Shown here piece after piece: positions 45,398 to 55,081 of a DNA stretch of 64,000 nt. The notes below the pieces were generated by a model, which saw only the letters and a program-made list of their open reading frames with translations, did no database searches and was not told where the DNA came from. Made by a program: the position numbers and the translations under genes. This DNA is from Ruegeria intermedia. Its GTDB lineage: Bacteria > Pseudomonadota > Alphaproteobacteria > Rhodobacterales > Rhodobacteraceae. The DNA is taken from positions 36,240-100,239 of the forward strand of contig NZ_FQVK01000015.1 in the NCBI RefSeq assembly GCF_900129345.1. Reading direction: 5' to 3'. How positions within the stretch are numbered: the first letter of the stretch is position 1; the number at the start of each line of letters is the position of its first letter.

Positions 45398-47329
45398 ATG
45401 CGCCTGCCCTATTTCCTGACATCAGCCGTGGTCTTTGCCCTGTCGGCCGCCCTCTGCCTGCTGGCCGCCAGTTTCGCCGTGACCCGGGTCGAGGAGGATT
45501 CGGAACTGGCCGTGCGCAGGGCGCTGAGCCTGCAAGGTCACGAATGGGCCGAGGTCGAGGCCGACGGGCTGCGCGTCGTTCTGACCGGCACGGCACCCGA
45601 CGAGGCCACCCGTTTTGCCGCCCTGACCGCCGCCGGATCCGAGGTGGACACCTCGCGCGTCATCGACGAGATGGACGTGGCGCCCACCGCCGACCTTGCG
45701 CCGCCGCGCTTCTCGGCCGAGATCCTGCGCAACGACAGCGGCATTTCGGTGATCGGCCTGATCCCGGCCAGCGTCGACCGGGACGCTTTGATGCAGCGGC
45801 TGCAAAGGCTGGACACAAGCGTTTCAGTATCGGACCTGATGGAAACCGCCGATTACCCCAAACCGAAAGGCTGGGATGCCGCCATCGACTATGCCGTGCT
45901 GGCCTTGTCCAGGCTGCCGCGGGCCAAGATCTCGGCCAGTCCCGAACTGGTCAAGATCACGGCCATTGCCAACAGCCGGAAAGAAAAGGAAGCGCTCGAA
46001 CAAGAGCTGACCCGCGCCGCGCCGCCCGGCTTGCGCATCGGGCTGGCGATCTCGGCCCCGCGTCCGGTGATCACCCCGTTTACCCTGCGCTATCTGATCA
46101 CGGACGGGGGCGGGCGGTTCGACGCCTGTTCGGCGCAGGATGAACAGGCCCGCGATGCCATCATCGCCGCCGCGCAACAGGCCGGGCTGACCGGGCCCTA
46201 TTCCTGCACGATCGGGCTGGGCGTGCCGTCGCCCCGCTGGGCCACCGCCGCCGCGCTGAGCATCAAGGCGCTGGCCGAAATCGGGCGCGGCTCGGTGACG
46301 CTGTCGGATGCCGACATCTCGTTGATTGCAGAACCCGGCACCGATCCGGCCCTGTTCGACAGGGTCGTGGGCGAATTGGAAAACGCCCTGCCCGAGGTTT
46401 TCGCCCTGCACGCGGTGCTGCCGAAACCCGAAACCGACAAGCAGGACGGCCCGGTCGAATTCACCGCGACGCGCAGCCCGGAAGGCTTGGTGCAGCTGCG
46501 CGGGCGCCTTGGCGACGAACTGCAGCGCGAGATGATCGACAGCTACGCCCGCGCCGCATTCGGATCCGACGTGGTTCATACCGCCGCGCGCGTGGTCGAC
46601 GGGCTGCCCCAGACCTGGGCCGTACGTGTCCTTGCCGGGCTTGAAGCCCTGTCATGGCTGAACAATGGCGTTCTGACCGTGACGCCGGATAAGGTGGCGA
46701 TTTCCGGCATGAGCCACGATGAGACCACGCGGGCCCAGGTCGCCGGCCTTCTGTCCGAAAAACTGGGCGAAGGGCAGGATTTCGATCTGTCGATCACCTA
46801 TGAGCCCGCCCCCGAGCCCGAAGACGCCCTGCCCGACCCCGAGGACTGCATCGCCCGCATCGTCCAGGTCCAGTCCGAGCGCAAGATCACGTTCGAGCCG
46901 GGTTCGGCCGCGGTCTCGGCCGATTCACGCGACAGCCTGAACCGGATCGCCGACATCCTGCGCGAATGCGGACCGATCCGGATGGAAATCCAAGGCCACA
47001 CCGACAGCCAGGGCCGCGAGGAAATGAACCAGTCGCTCAGCCAGGCGCGCGCGCAGTCCATTCTGAACGAACTGCGTGCCCGTCGGGTTCCGACCTCGAG
47101 CTTTTCGGCCGTGGGGTACGGCGAAACCCAGCCGATCGCCGACAACGGAACCGAAGAAGGCCGCGAAGAAAACCGCCGGATCGAGTTTCACCTGATCCGG
47201 CCCGAACCGGTCGCCCCCGAGGAAACCGGGCTCGAGGCGCTGGAAACTCCGGCCGAGGCGGAAGCGACCGGGCAAGCGCAGGACAACGCACAAGAAAACG
47301 TGTCCGACACGGACGCAGGGGACCAGTAA
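45398..47329 (+). CDS. OmpA family outer-membrane/peptidoglycan-binding protein
   Basis: A 643-residue protein. N-terminal signal anchor (YFLTSAVVFALSAALCLLAA), a long middle region with BON-like repeats (residues about 50-440), and a C-terminal OmpA domain (about 490-600) with RKITFEPGSAAVSADSRDSL, EIQGHTDSQGREEMNQSLSQ and YGETQPIADNGTEEGREENR. The conserved Asp/Arg pair that binds diaminopimelate is present. It probably ties the envelope to peptidoglycan. Followed 1 bp later by the small gene at 47331. Confidence 0.9.
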   Translation: MRLPYFLTSAVVFALSAALCLLAASFAVTRVEEDSELAVRRALSLQGHEWAEVEADGLRVVLTGTAPDEATRFAALTAAGSEVDTSRVIDEMDVAPTADLAPPRFSAEILRNDSGISVIGLIPASVDRDALMQRLQRLDTSVSVSDLMETADYPKPKGWDAAIDYAVLALSRLPRAKISASPELVKITAIANSRKEKEALEQELTRAAPPGLRIGLAISAPRPVITPFTLRYLITDGGGRFDACSAQDEQARDAIIAAAQQAGLTGPYSCTIGLGVPSPRWATAAALSIKALAEIGRGSVTLSDADISLIAEPGTDPALFDRVVGELENALPEVFALHAVLPKPETDKQDGPVEFTATRSPEGLVQLRGRLGDELQREMIDSYARAAFGSDVVHTAARVVDGLPQTWAVRVLAGLEALSWLNNGVLTVTPDKVAISGMSHDETTRAQVAGLLSEKLGEGQDFDLSITYEPAPEPEDALPDPEDCIARIVQVQSERKITFEPGSAAVSADSRDSLNRIADILRECGPIRMEIQGHTDSQGREEMNQSLSQARAQSILNELRARRVPTSSFSAVGYGETQPIADNGTEEGREENRRIEFHLIRPEPVAPEETGLEALETPAEAEATGQAQDNAQENVSDTDAGDQ

Positions 47330-47330
47330 G

Positions 47331-47651
47331 TTGAACAGAACCGAATTCATCATCGCCACCGCCCTGATCCTGTTCGCAGCCTTCTGCATGGGCTGGTTCG
47401 CGAACTGGCTGGTGCATCGTCTGACCCGGGTCCGGCAAAGCGACGTGGCCGATCTGGACCGCATGAGTCAGGAGTTGCACGAGGCCGAAGAGGCGCGCGA
47501 TCAGGCCATCACCTATCTGCAGCAGCGCGAGGCGGAACTGACCAACCAGCTGACCCAGACCGAGGCCGAGCTGGCCGCGGCCATGGACGGGCTGCGCGCC
47601 GCCCGGCAAGAGGCCGAGGAATTGCGCGGCCGGATCAACAACGCCGACTGA
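47331..47651 (+). CDS. Hypothetical membrane-anchored coiled-coil protein
   Basis: A 106-residue protein with one N-terminal helix (FIIATALILFAAFCMGWFAN) and a long coiled coil rich in Glu/Ala/Arg (HEAEEARDQAITYLQQREAE). It starts with TTG at 47331, one base after the OmpA-type stop codon, so it is presumably co-translated with it. Widely found next to that gene in the group. Function unknown. Confidence 0.8.
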   Translation: MNRTEFIIATALILFAAFCMGWFANWLVHRLTRVRQSDVADLDRMSQELHEAEEARDQAITYLQQREAELTNQLTQTEAELAAAMDGLRAARQEAEELRGRINNAD

Positions 47652-47655
47652 GCGC

Positions 47656-48099
47656 CTACCAGCGCGACAGCGCGTCCTCGTCCTCGTCCTTGGCGGCAAC
47701 CCATTCGGCACCGGACGCGGTGATTTCCTTTTTCCAGAACGGGGCGCGGGATTTCAGGTAATCCATCAGGTATTCCGCGGCCTCGAACGCATCCTTGCGG
47801 TGCGGGGCTGCCGTCGCGACCATCATGATCCGGTCACCCGGGGCCAGCCGCCCATGGCGATGGATCACCAGCACGTCGCCCAGCGACCACCGGGTTTTGG
47901 CTTCCTCGGCGATCTTGGCGATGGCGCGTTCGGTCATGCCGGGATAATGCTCGATCTCCATGCAGGCCAGATCGGTCTGCGCCAAATCGCGCACGACGCC
48001 GGTAAAGGTGACGATGGCACCATTGGCCGTGTCACCCGCGGCAAAGGCATTGGCCTCGGCCCCCAGATCGAACGGCTCTTGCTGGACGGAAATCCGCAT
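47656..48099 (-). CDS. moaE: Molybdopterin synthase catalytic subunit MoaE
   Basis: A 147-residue MoaE. Markers are GAIVTFTGVVRDL, MEIEHYPGMTERAI, VLVIHRHGRLAPGDRIMMVA, APHRKDAFEAAEYLMDYLKS and the near-terminal KAPFWKKE-type motif (RAPFWKKEI), which holds the catalytic Lys. With MoaD it adds two sulfurs to precursor Z. It follows moaD by 4 bp. Confidence 0.96.
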   Translation of the reverse strand: MRISVQQEPFDLGAEANAFAAGDTANGAIVTFTGVVRDLAQTDLACMEIEHYPGMTERAIAKIAEEAKTRWSLGDVLVIHRHGRLAPGDRIMMVATAAPHRKDAFEAAEYLMDYLKSRAPFWKKEITASGAEWVAAKDEDEDALSRW

Positions 48100-48103
48100 C
48101 GTC

Positions 48104-48349
48104 CTACCCGCCGGTCATAGGCGGGAAAAAGGCCACTTCGCCGACGCCGGCCAGGGGCGCGTCGAAATCCGACAGTTCCTGATCCAGCGCGACCCGCAGG
48201 GCCGACAGGTCGGCAAAGGCCGCCGCATAGCGGTCTTCGCGGGCGCTGAGTTCCGCCACCAGATCGGAGACCGTGGCCGCGGTGGTTTCCACCTTTTCCT
48301 TCGGCACGCCGATCCGCTCGCGGACCCAGGCGAAATACAGAACATCCAT
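48104..48349 (-). CDS. moaD: Molybdopterin synthase sulfur-carrier subunit MoaD
   Basis: An 81-residue ubiquitin-like protein starting MDVLYFAWVRERIGVPKEKV and ending VAFFPPMTGG with the Gly-Gly that is thiocarboxylated. The pair moaD-moaE with pgsA upstream is a common arrangement in the group. The stop of pgsA is 3 bp upstream. Confidence 0.95.
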   Translation of the reverse strand: MDVLYFAWVRERIGVPKEKVETTAATVSDLVAELSAREDRYAAAFADLSALRVALDQELSDFDAPLAGVGEVAFFPPMTGG

Positions 48350-48352
48350 GTA

Positions 48353-49021
48353 TCAGCCCTCCTTCAGATGGGGCATCGCTTTACGTAGGTAGTCGTAGCC
48401 GGTGATCAATGTCAGCGTCGCCGCGACCCACAGCAGCCACAACCCGATGCGGCCCGACCAGAACATTCCATCCAGCTTCCATTGCAGGCCCGCGATGTCT
48501 TCGACCTGGCCCGACAGGATCCGGTCGATCAGATCGGTATCCATGCCGAAGGTGGACATGACGAAATAGTGCTCGAAAATGCCCTGCGAAAACAGCACGG
48601 CAATCGCCACCATCTGCGCGGTCGTCTTCCATTTGGCCAGCTTGGTGACCTTGAGCGTTCCGGCCACGTCGCCCAGATACTCGCGCAGGCCCGAGACGAA
48701 GACCTCGCGGAACAGGATCACGGTGGCGGGCAGCACCAGCCAGGGCGTCCAGTGCTCGGTCGAATAGCCGACCAGGATCATCAGCGCGATCACCACCATC
48801 GCCTTGTCGGCGATCGGGTCCAGCATCGCGCCCATCTTGGTTTCCTGCTTCCACGCGCGCGCCAGATAGCCGTCGAACCAATCGGTTATGGCCGCCGACA
48901 AGAACAGGATCAGCGCGAACCAATCCGCGTAGGGCCGTGTGAAATACAGAAACATCACCGCCAGGCCGGGCGCGGCCAGTAGGCGCAGCAAAGTCAGAAT
49001 ATTCGGCAGGTTCCACTTCAT
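48353..49021 (-). CDS. pgsA: CDP-diacylglycerol--glycerol-3-phosphate 3-phosphatidyltransferase
   Basis: A 222-residue membrane enzyme making phosphatidylglycerophosphate. The CDP-alcohol motif is intact: DWFDGYLAR, then GAMLDPIADKAM with the three expected Asp. It starts MKWNLPNILTLLRLLAAPGL at 49021; an in-frame ATG far upstream is not family-like. Several helices. Co-directional with moaD and moaE. Confidence 0.95.
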   Translation of the reverse strand: MKWNLPNILTLLRLLAAPGLAVMFLYFTRPYADWFALILFLSAAITDWFDGYLARAWKQETKMGAMLDPIADKAMVVIALMILVGYSTEHWTPWLVLPATVILFREVFVSGLREYLGDVAGTLKVTKLAKWKTTAQMVAIAVLFSQGIFEHYFVMSTFGMDTDLIDRILSGQVEDIAGLQWKLDGMFWSGRIGLWLLWVAATLTLITGYDYLRKAMPHLKEG

Positions 49022-49212
49022 GCGCCGGACCCTACAACCATGGCCGGGAACAGAAAAGACGGCACGACAAAAAACTGCCAAGAACACAGGTGTTTGGACC
49101 ACGACAGGTCAGACCGTCACAGGCGGAGGATCGATGACCGTTTCCCCCTTGGCGCGGCGCGAAGAACGGGTCAGGTTGCGCGGGTATCGGCACACCAGGA
49201 AAGATCCGCCCC

Positions 49213-50112
49213 GTGACCTCACATATCAGAACCGATGCGCGCGCCAACCTGATCGGCAGCGCCTGGATGATCGCGGCCATGGCCGGGTTCGCCCTGGAGG
49301 ACGCGCTGTTGAAAAGTGCCGCCAAGGTGCTGCCCATCTGGCAGGTTCTGGTGCTGTTCGGGCTGGGCGGCGCGCTGATTTTCGCCGGGGTCGCGTTGCT
49401 GCGGGGGCGGCGGTTGCTGCACCCCGATGTCCTGTCGAAGCCGATGAAGATCCGGGTGCTTTTCGAAGTCTTCGGGCGCCTGTTCTATGTGCTGGCCATC
49501 GCCCTGACGCCGCTGTCCTCGGCCACGGTGATCCTGCAGGCCACGCCGCTGGTCGTGGTGGCGGGTGCCGCGCTGTTCTTCGGGGAAACCGTCGGCTGGC
49601 GGCGCTGGAGTGCCATTCTGGTCGGACTGATCGGAGTGGTGATCATCATCCAGCCGACCGGAGACAGTTTCTCGGCCCTGTCCATTCTTGCGGTGCTGGG
49701 AATGCTGGGCTTTGCCGGCCGCGATCTGGCCAGCCGCGCGGCACCGGCCACGCTGGGTACCACCGTTCTTGGGTTCTACGGTTTTCTGTCAATTGTCGTC
49801 GCCGGTGGTCTGTACCGGGCGTTCGAAGGCGCCGCCGCGGTGCCCGTGGACGCCCAAACCGCCCTGCACCTGACCGGAGCCGTGGTGATGGGCGCGGTGG
49901 CCTATGCCTCGCTGATGCTGGCCATGCGGACGGGCGAAGTGTCGGCCGTGACCCCGTTTCGCTATACCCGCCTTCTGTTCGGCATCGGACTGGGCGTGCT
50001 GATCTTCGACGAGCATCTGGACCAGACCATGTGGCTGGGCAGCGCGCTGATCGTGGCCTCGGGGCTGTACATCCTGTGGCGCGGGCGCCAGCGGCCTCAG
50101 CCCTTTTCGTGA
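49213..50112 (+). CDS. DMT family (EamA) transporter
   Basis: A 299-residue transporter with ten predicted helices in two EamA repeats: the first from [20 protein letters not shown], and the second from [20 protein letters not shown]. It starts with GTG at 49213, with AGGAAAG about 9 nt upstream. Substrate not predictable (amino acids or metabolites are common). Its 3' end overlaps the convergent uvrC by 16 bp. It sits between uvrC and pgsA, genes that are often neighbours. Confidence 0.85.
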   Translation: MTSHIRTDARANLIGSAWMIAAMAGFALEDALLKSAAKVLPIWQVLVLFGLGGALIFAGVALLRGRRLLHPDVLSKPMKIRVLFEVFGRLFYVLAIALTPLSSATVILQATPLVVVAGAALFFGETVGWRRWSAILVGLIGVVIIIQPTGDSFSALSILAVLGMLGFAGRDLASRAAPATLGTTVLGFYGFLSIVVAGGLYRAFEGAAAVPVDAQTALHLTGAVVMGAVAYASLMLAMRTGEVSAVTPFRYTRLLFGIGLGVLIFDEHLDQTMWLGSALIVASGLYILWRGRQRPQPFS

Positions 50113-51971
50113 AAGAAATCATAGACTTTCTGCGCCAGACCGGCCGAGATCCCGTCCACCGCCTTCAGATCCGCCAGATTGGCGCGGCTGACCGCCTTGG
50201 CGCTGCCGAAATGTGCCAGCAGGGCGCGTTTGCGGGCCGCGCCCACGCCGGGGATTTCATCCAGCGGCGTCGCCCCCATCGCCTTGGCGCGTTTGGCGCG
50301 GTGGGTGCCGATGGCAAAGCGGTGCGCCTCGTCCCGTAGCCGCTGTATGAAATACAGCACCGGGTCGTTGCGTTTCAGGGCAAAGGGGCGCTGGCCGATG
50401 CGGTGGAACTCTTCCTTGCCGTGGTCGCGATCGACGCCCTTGGCGACACCGACCATGGGGATGTCCTCGACCCCGTGTGCCTGCATGATCTCGTGCACGG
50501 CGCTCACCTGCCCCGCACCCCCGTCGATCAGCAACAGGTCGGGCCACAGGCCCTTGTCGCGGTCGGGGTCCTCTTTCAGCAGGCGGGTGAAGCGGCGGGT
50601 CAGCACCTCTTTCATCATGCCGAAATCGTCGCCCGGCGTCAGGTCATCGCCGCGGATGTTGAACTTGCGATAGGCATTCTTCATGAACCCCTCGGGTCCG
50701 GCCACGATCATCGCGCCCACCGCGTTGGTGCCCTGGATATGCGAGTTGTCATAGACCTCGATCCGGTTCGGCGGCGCGTCCAGATCGAACGCCTCGGCCA
50801 GGCCGCGCAGCAGCTTGGCCTGCGTCGCGCTTTCCGACATGCGCCGTGCCAGCGCCTCGCGCGCGTTGCGCAGCGCGCCCGAAACCAGTTCGAGCTTTTC
50901 GCCCCGCTGCGGAACAAGAATTTCAACCTTTCGCCCGGCCTTTTCCGACAGGGCCTGCTGCATCAGGTCGGCGTTCTCGATCCCGTCCGACAGGATCAGT
51001 TGGCGCGGCGGTTCCTTGTTGTCGTAGAACTGGCCCAGAAAGGCCTCCATCACCTCGGTCGGCGAGACGTCGGGGCCGACCCGCGGATAGAAATCGCGGT
51101 TGCCCCAGTTCTGGTTGGCGCGGATGAAGAACACCTGAACGCAGGCCTGCCCGCTGTCCATATAGAGGCCGATCACATCCGCCTCGGCCACCCCGCGCGG
51201 GTTGATACCCTGTGCCGTCTGCACCTGCGTCAGCGCGCGGATCCGGTCGCGCAGGGCCGCGGCACGCTCGAACTCCATCGCGTCCGAGGCTTCCTGCATC
51301 TGCGCGGCCAGTTCCTCCTGGATCCGGGTCGAGCGGCCGGACAGGAACCGCTCGGCATCGCGCACGCTTTCGGCATAGTCAGCCTGCGAAATCATGCCCA
51401 CGCACGGCCCCGAGCAGCGCTTGATCTGGTAGAGCAGGCAGGGCCGGGTGCGACTGTCGAACATCGAATCCGAACAGTTGCGCAGCAGAAACGCCTTCTG
51501 CAGCTGGTTCAGCGTGCGGTTCACCCCGCCCGCACTGGCGAAGGGGCCGAAATAGGCGCCCTTTTCCTTCTTGGCACCGCGATGCTTCTTGATCTGCGGA
51601 AACGGGTGATCCTTGGCCACCAGAATGTTGGGAAAGCTTTTGTCGTCGCGCAGCAGCACGTTGTACTTGGGCTTGAGCTGCTTGATGAGGTTCTGCTCCA
51701 GCAGCAGCGCCTCGGTCTCGGTCCGCGTGGTCAGGAACATCATCGAGGCGGTCGAGGCGATCATCCGCTCGATCCGGGGCGAATGGCCCGGGCGGGTATA
51801 GTTCGACACCCGCGCCCGCAGATTGCGCGCCTTGCCGACATACAGAACCCGGCTGTCCGCATCCAACATCCGGTACACGCCAGGCGAATTGTCCAGCGTC
51901 TTGACGTAGCGCTGAATACAGGCATAGCCCGTGTGCCCAGGCCGGGAGTGAGGAACGCTGTCCGAGGTCAT
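50097..51971 (-). CDS. uvrC: Excinuclease ABC subunit C
   Basis: A 624-residue nucleotide-excision repair nuclease. The GIY-YIG domain starts [20 protein letters not shown]; the UVR domain is about residues 215-250 ([20 protein letters not shown]); the RNase H-like endonuclease domain has [20 protein letters not shown] and [20 protein letters not shown]; and C-terminal helix-hairpin-helix motifs ([20 protein letters not shown]) bind DNA. Confidence 0.97.
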   Translation of the reverse strand: MTSDSVPHSRPGHTGYACIQRYVKTLDNSPGVYRMLDADSRVLYVGKARNLRARVSNYTRPGHSPRIERMIASTASMMFLTTRTETEALLLEQNLIKQLKPKYNVLLRDDKSFPNILVAKDHPFPQIKKHRGAKKEKGAYFGPFASAGGVNRTLNQLQKAFLLRNCSDSMFDSRTRPCLLYQIKRCSGPCVGMISQADYAESVRDAERFLSGRSTRIQEELAAQMQEASDAMEFERAAALRDRIRALTQVQTAQGINPRGVAEADVIGLYMDSGQACVQVFFIRANQNWGNRDFYPRVGPDVSPTEVMEAFLGQFYDNKEPPRQLILSDGIENADLMQQALSEKAGRKVEILVPQRGEKLELVSGALRNAREALARRMSESATQAKLLRGLAEAFDLDAPPNRIEVYDNSHIQGTNAVGAMIVAGPEGFMKNAYRKFNIRGDDLTPGDDFGMMKEVLTRRFTRLLKEDPDRDKGLWPDLLLIDGGAGQVSAVHEIMQAHGVEDIPMVGVAKGVDRDHGKEEFHRIGQRPFALKRNDPVLYFIQRLRDEAHRFAIGTHRAKRAKAMGATPLDEIPGVGAARKRALLAHFGSAKAVSRANLADLKAVDGISAGLAQKVYDFFHEKG

Positions 51972-52261
51972 GGAAGTCAGATACGATTCTCAGCCCTCGG
52001 CTGCAATCTTGTGCGCCCCAGATCAAGGGAAAACAAATCCACGATTCCTGTGGATAACTGTGCGGACAAGTTTCCCTGAATTGGAATTCTTCCTTGATTC
52101 CTTGCGTTTTTGCCGCTTTGCACAAAAAATAAGCAGAACGTCAAGCCTTTGTTTTTCATAGATATTTTTTTATCCACCGTACAAGTGCATGAAAAAAAAG
52201 ACATTTTTGTAACGGGCATGTAACACGATCGCGAGCGGTGCAAAACTTGCACCGGCTTCAC
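51972..52261. other. AT-rich intergenic region with an inverted repeat
   Basis: Gene-free, and much more AT-rich than the surroundings between about 52080 and 52220. Near the 3' end of the SDR gene lies GGTGCAA-AAC-TTGCACC (52237-52253), a perfect 7-bp inverted repeat. It could be a weak transcription stop for the SDR gene or a regulator site for uvrC, which starts at 51971. Confidence 0.5.
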
Positions 52262-53041
52262 CTATTCAACGCCCAGAACGTCCGGTGTCTGCCAGCCCAG
52301 ATGCTGCCCGCCATCGACGCACAGCAGCTGCCCCGTGACCGCATGCGCATCCAGAAAATAGCCCAGCGCGGCGGTGATGTCCGACGGGTTTGCCCCCCGT
52401 TCCAGAATGGTGTTCCTGCGCTGCGCCTGAAAATGTTCGGGGCTTTGGCGATGGCCCTGCAAGGTCGGCCCCGGCCCGATCGCATTGACGCGGATCGCTG
52501 GGGTCAACGCCTGCGCTGCGGTGCGGGTCAGGGCCCACAACCCCATCTTGGCGATGGTATAGGACATGAATTCGGGCGTCAGCTTGCGCACCCGCATGTC
52601 TATCATGTTGACGACCAGACCAGTCGCCACCGGCTCGCCGCTGCCATCGATTTCGGGCTCGAGACCCTGCCGCGCCATGGCCTGTGTCAGCACGAAAGGG
52701 GCGCGCAGGTTGCTTTCCATGTGCCGGTCCCAGCTTTGGCGCGTCGCGGTATGGATGTTGTCGTATTCAAAGATCGAGGCGTTGTTGATCAGGCAGGTGA
52801 TCGGCCCGCCCAGCGCCTCGGCCGCGCGGGGCAACAGGGCCTCGACCTGGGATTCCTCCAGCAGATCGGCCTGCAGCGCCGCCGCCTTGCGGCCCAGGGA
52901 TTCGATCCGGGACGCGGTCTCGGACGCCGCCTCTTGCGAGGTCGCGTAATGCACGGCCACATCCATGCCGCGCTGCGCAAGATAAAGCGCCATCGCCCGC
53001 CCCAGGCGGGCCCCCGCACCGGTCACCAATGCTCGGGTCAT
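52262..53041 (-). CDS. Short-chain dehydrogenase/reductase (pteridine reductase-like)
   Basis: A 259-residue SDR. Cofactor motif TGAGARLGRAMALYLAQRGM, INNASIFEYDN, and the catalytic YTIAKMGLWAL (Tyr-x3-Lys). The GARLGRA variant of the Gly motif and NASIFEYD recall pteridine reductases and FolM-type enzymes more than generic fatty-acid reductases. Substrate unproven. It is followed by uvrC on the same strand, 290 bp away. Confidence 0.8.
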   Translation of the reverse strand: MTRALVTGAGARLGRAMALYLAQRGMDVAVHYATSQEAASETASRIESLGRKAAALQADLLEESQVEALLPRAAEALGGPITCLINNASIFEYDNIHTATRQSWDRHMESNLRAPFVLTQAMARQGLEPEIDGSGEPVATGLVVNMIDMRVRKLTPEFMSYTIAKMGLWALTRTAAQALTPAIRVNAIGPGPTLQGHRQSPEHFQAQRRNTILERGANPSDITAALGYFLDAHAVTGQLLCVDGGQHLGWQTPDVLGVE

Positions 53042-53062
53042 GCGCAGCCTCCCCTGGTCAGA

Positions 53063-54013
53063 TCACGCCAGCAGCGCCACCACATAGGCTGCGTAGAGAA
53101 ACGTCAAGACAAAGCCCCAAATGCGGGTGATGTCGCGTTTGAAGAACACGAAGGGAACCAGCAGAAGCGACGCCGCCAGCATGACCCACAGGTCGAAACG
53201 CAGGAATTCGGGATCGACAGGGATGCGCCCGAACAGCGTGGCGATACCGACGATGGCCAGCAGGTTGAACATGTTCGACCCAATCACGTTGCCCAGCGCA
53301 ACATCCGCCTGCCGTCGCAACGCCGCCATCACCGTAGTCGCCAGTTCCGGCAACGAGGTGCCGACGGCCACCAATGTCAGACCGATCACGGTCTCGCTGA
53401 CGCCATAGGTGCGGGCAATGATCGTGGCGTTGTCCACCAGCAGATGCGCCCCCATCGGCAGGCCGACCAACCCCAGGATCAGGAACATCGCCACCTTCCA
53501 ATAGGGCATGTCCGGGTCGGCCTCTTCCAGAAGCTCAATCTCTTCCTGCGCGGTGCAGGCGTTGCGGTGGGCCCGCGCCTCGCGGAAGGCGTTCAGCAGG
53601 ATCAGGGCCAGCCCCGCCAGCAGGATCGCGCCGCTGAACAGGGTGAAGACCCCGCAAAAGGCCAGCCCGATGAACAGCACCGTGGCCAGGATCATGTAGA
53701 TGAAGTTCCTGCGCGTGTCGCATTCGCTGCTGTGGATCGTCGCCAACAGGGCCGGCAACCCCAGGACCAGCAGGATATTGGCCGTGTTCGACCCCACGAC
53801 ATTGCCGAGCGCGATGCCGGGCGCGTGTTCCTGAACCGCCTTGATCGCGATCAGCAATTCGGGCGCCGAGGTACCGAACGCCACGATCGTGAGGCTGACG
53901 ATTAGTGCCGGAACGCCCAGCCGCAGGCTGAGGTTCACCGCGCCGCGCACCAACGCGTCGCCCGCCAGCAAAAGGATCAACAGACCAAGGCCAGAAAGCA
54001 GCCAAGCCGTCAT
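53063..54013 (-). CDS. Calcium/sodium antiporter (CaCA family)
   Basis: A 316-residue exchanger with about ten helices. The two alpha repeats are clear: ALGNVVGSNTANILLVLGLP, and later ALGNVIGSNMFNLLAIVGIA, each preceded by a GTSxPEL motif (FGTSAPELLIAI; GTSLPELATTV). It resembles E. coli YrbG. Its start overlaps the stop of the upstream small gene by 4 bp (ATGA). Confidence 0.92.
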   Translation of the reverse strand: MTAWLLSGLGLLILLLAGDALVRGAVNLSLRLGVPALIVSLTIVAFGTSAPELLIAIKAVQEHAPGIALGNVVGSNTANILLVLGLPALLATIHSSECDTRRNFIYMILATVLFIGLAFCGVFTLFSGAILLAGLALILLNAFREARAHRNACTAQEEIELLEEADPDMPYWKVAMFLILGLVGLPMGAHLLVDNATIIARTYGVSETVIGLTLVAVGTSLPELATTVMAALRRQADVALGNVIGSNMFNLLAIVGIATLFGRIPVDPEFLRFDLWVMLAASLLLVPFVFFKRDITRIWGFVLTFLYAAYVVALLA

Positions 54014-54180
54014 CCACGGCCTCCTTTTTCACAGGCACACGGGCCTTTTCCAATGCGAAACCGCCCGCAGCGCGGGCATTTGGCCGAGCTCAGACGTCTC
54101 TGACCGGGAAAGCGCAGCTTGCCGAACATCGCCAGCACGCCCATCGCGATCAGGAAAAGAGTGACGGCCTTGATGATCAT
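54010..54180 (-). CDS. Small membrane protein with a C-terminal zinc ribbon
   Basis: A 56-residue protein: one helix (MIIKAVTLFLIAMGVLAMFG) and a Cys-rich tail KCPRCGRFRIGKGPCACEKG with CxxC and CxC, probably a zinc site. It starts at 54180, two bases after the S49 peptidase stop codon, and overlaps the antiporter start. Presumably translated as part of that operon. Confidence 0.8.
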   Translation of the reverse strand: MIIKAVTLFLIAMGVLAMFGKLRFPGQRRLSSAKCPRCGRFRIGKGPCACEKGGRG

Positions 54181-54181
54181 G

Positions 54182-54979
54182 TCACATGCCGAAACGCGCG
54201 AAGGCCGCGCGCTCCTCGAGCATTGCCAGCGCGTCCTGGGCCACCTCGGCCCCGAACCGCGACCAGATCGGCCTGCGCAGGCCATAGCGGCGGAACCGGA
54301 CCTTGTCGCCGAACAGCTCCTGCATCTTGGGTTTCAAATGCGCGATACCGTCGATCAGGCCCAGATCCTGCGCGCGCCGCGCCAGCCAGACTTCGCCGGT
54401 GAACAGATCGGCCGTTTCGTCCAGCCGGTCGCCCCGGCGGGCTTTGACATGCGCGATGAAGTTGTGATGGATATCCTCCAGCAGCCCCTTCAGCCGCGCG
54501 ACATCCTCGGGCTTTTCCGGGGCAAAAGGGTCCAGCATGGATTTCGACTGCCCCGCCGTATGCACGCGCCGCTCGATGCCCTGACGCGCGATGAAGACAT
54601 GCGCACCGAACCCCGAGGAAATCACTCCGATCGACCCCAGAACCGAGTTGTCGTCGGCCCAGATCCGGTCCGCCGAGGCCGCCAGCCAATAGCCGCCCGA
54701 GGCCGCCACGTCCTCGACGAAGGCATGCACGGGCACGTTCAACTCGTCGGCGAGCCTGCGGATCCGCGCGCCGATCAGCGAGCTTTGCACCGGAGAGCCG
54801 CCGGGCGAATTGATCTCGAGCGCGACCGCGGCGGGCTTGCCCTTGCGGAACGCTTTTTCAAGAACCGGCGCCAGCGCGGTATCGCTCATCGAGGCGCGAC
54901 CGGCCATGCCGATGGCGCCCGACAGACGGACCACGGCAACGACGGGGTGCTTTTTCAGAAACGGCAGGCTGAGTTTCAT
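54182..54979 (-). CDS. S49 family peptidase (SppA-like)
   Basis: A 265-residue Ser/Lys protease of the signal-peptide-peptidase SppA type. The nucleophile Ser is in EDVAASGGYWLAASADRI (near residue 115), and the general-base Lys is in TAGQSKSMLDPFAPEK, about 50 residues on. Unlike SppA of E. coli it lacks a clear N-terminal membrane helix (MKLSLPFLKKHPVVAVVRLS). It starts the run of three same-strand genes leading to the antiporter. Confidence 0.88.
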   Translation of the reverse strand: MKLSLPFLKKHPVVAVVRLSGAIGMAGRASMSDTALAPVLEKAFRKGKPAAVALEINSPGGSPVQSSLIGARIRRLADELNVPVHAFVEDVAASGGYWLAASADRIWADDNSVLGSIGVISSGFGAHVFIARQGIERRVHTAGQSKSMLDPFAPEKPEDVARLKGLLEDIHHNFIAHVKARRGDRLDETADLFTGEVWLARRAQDLGLIDGIAHLKPKMQELFGDKVRFRRYGLRRPIWSRFGAEVAQDALAMLEERAAFARFGM

Positions 54980-55081
54980 GGGTGCCGATGTAGAGTGCAC
55001 CCAACCCGTAAACAAGGGACCGGAACCGGCGGAAACGCGACGTGACTGAAATTCGCGGCCGTGATCGGCAAAAATGCAACG

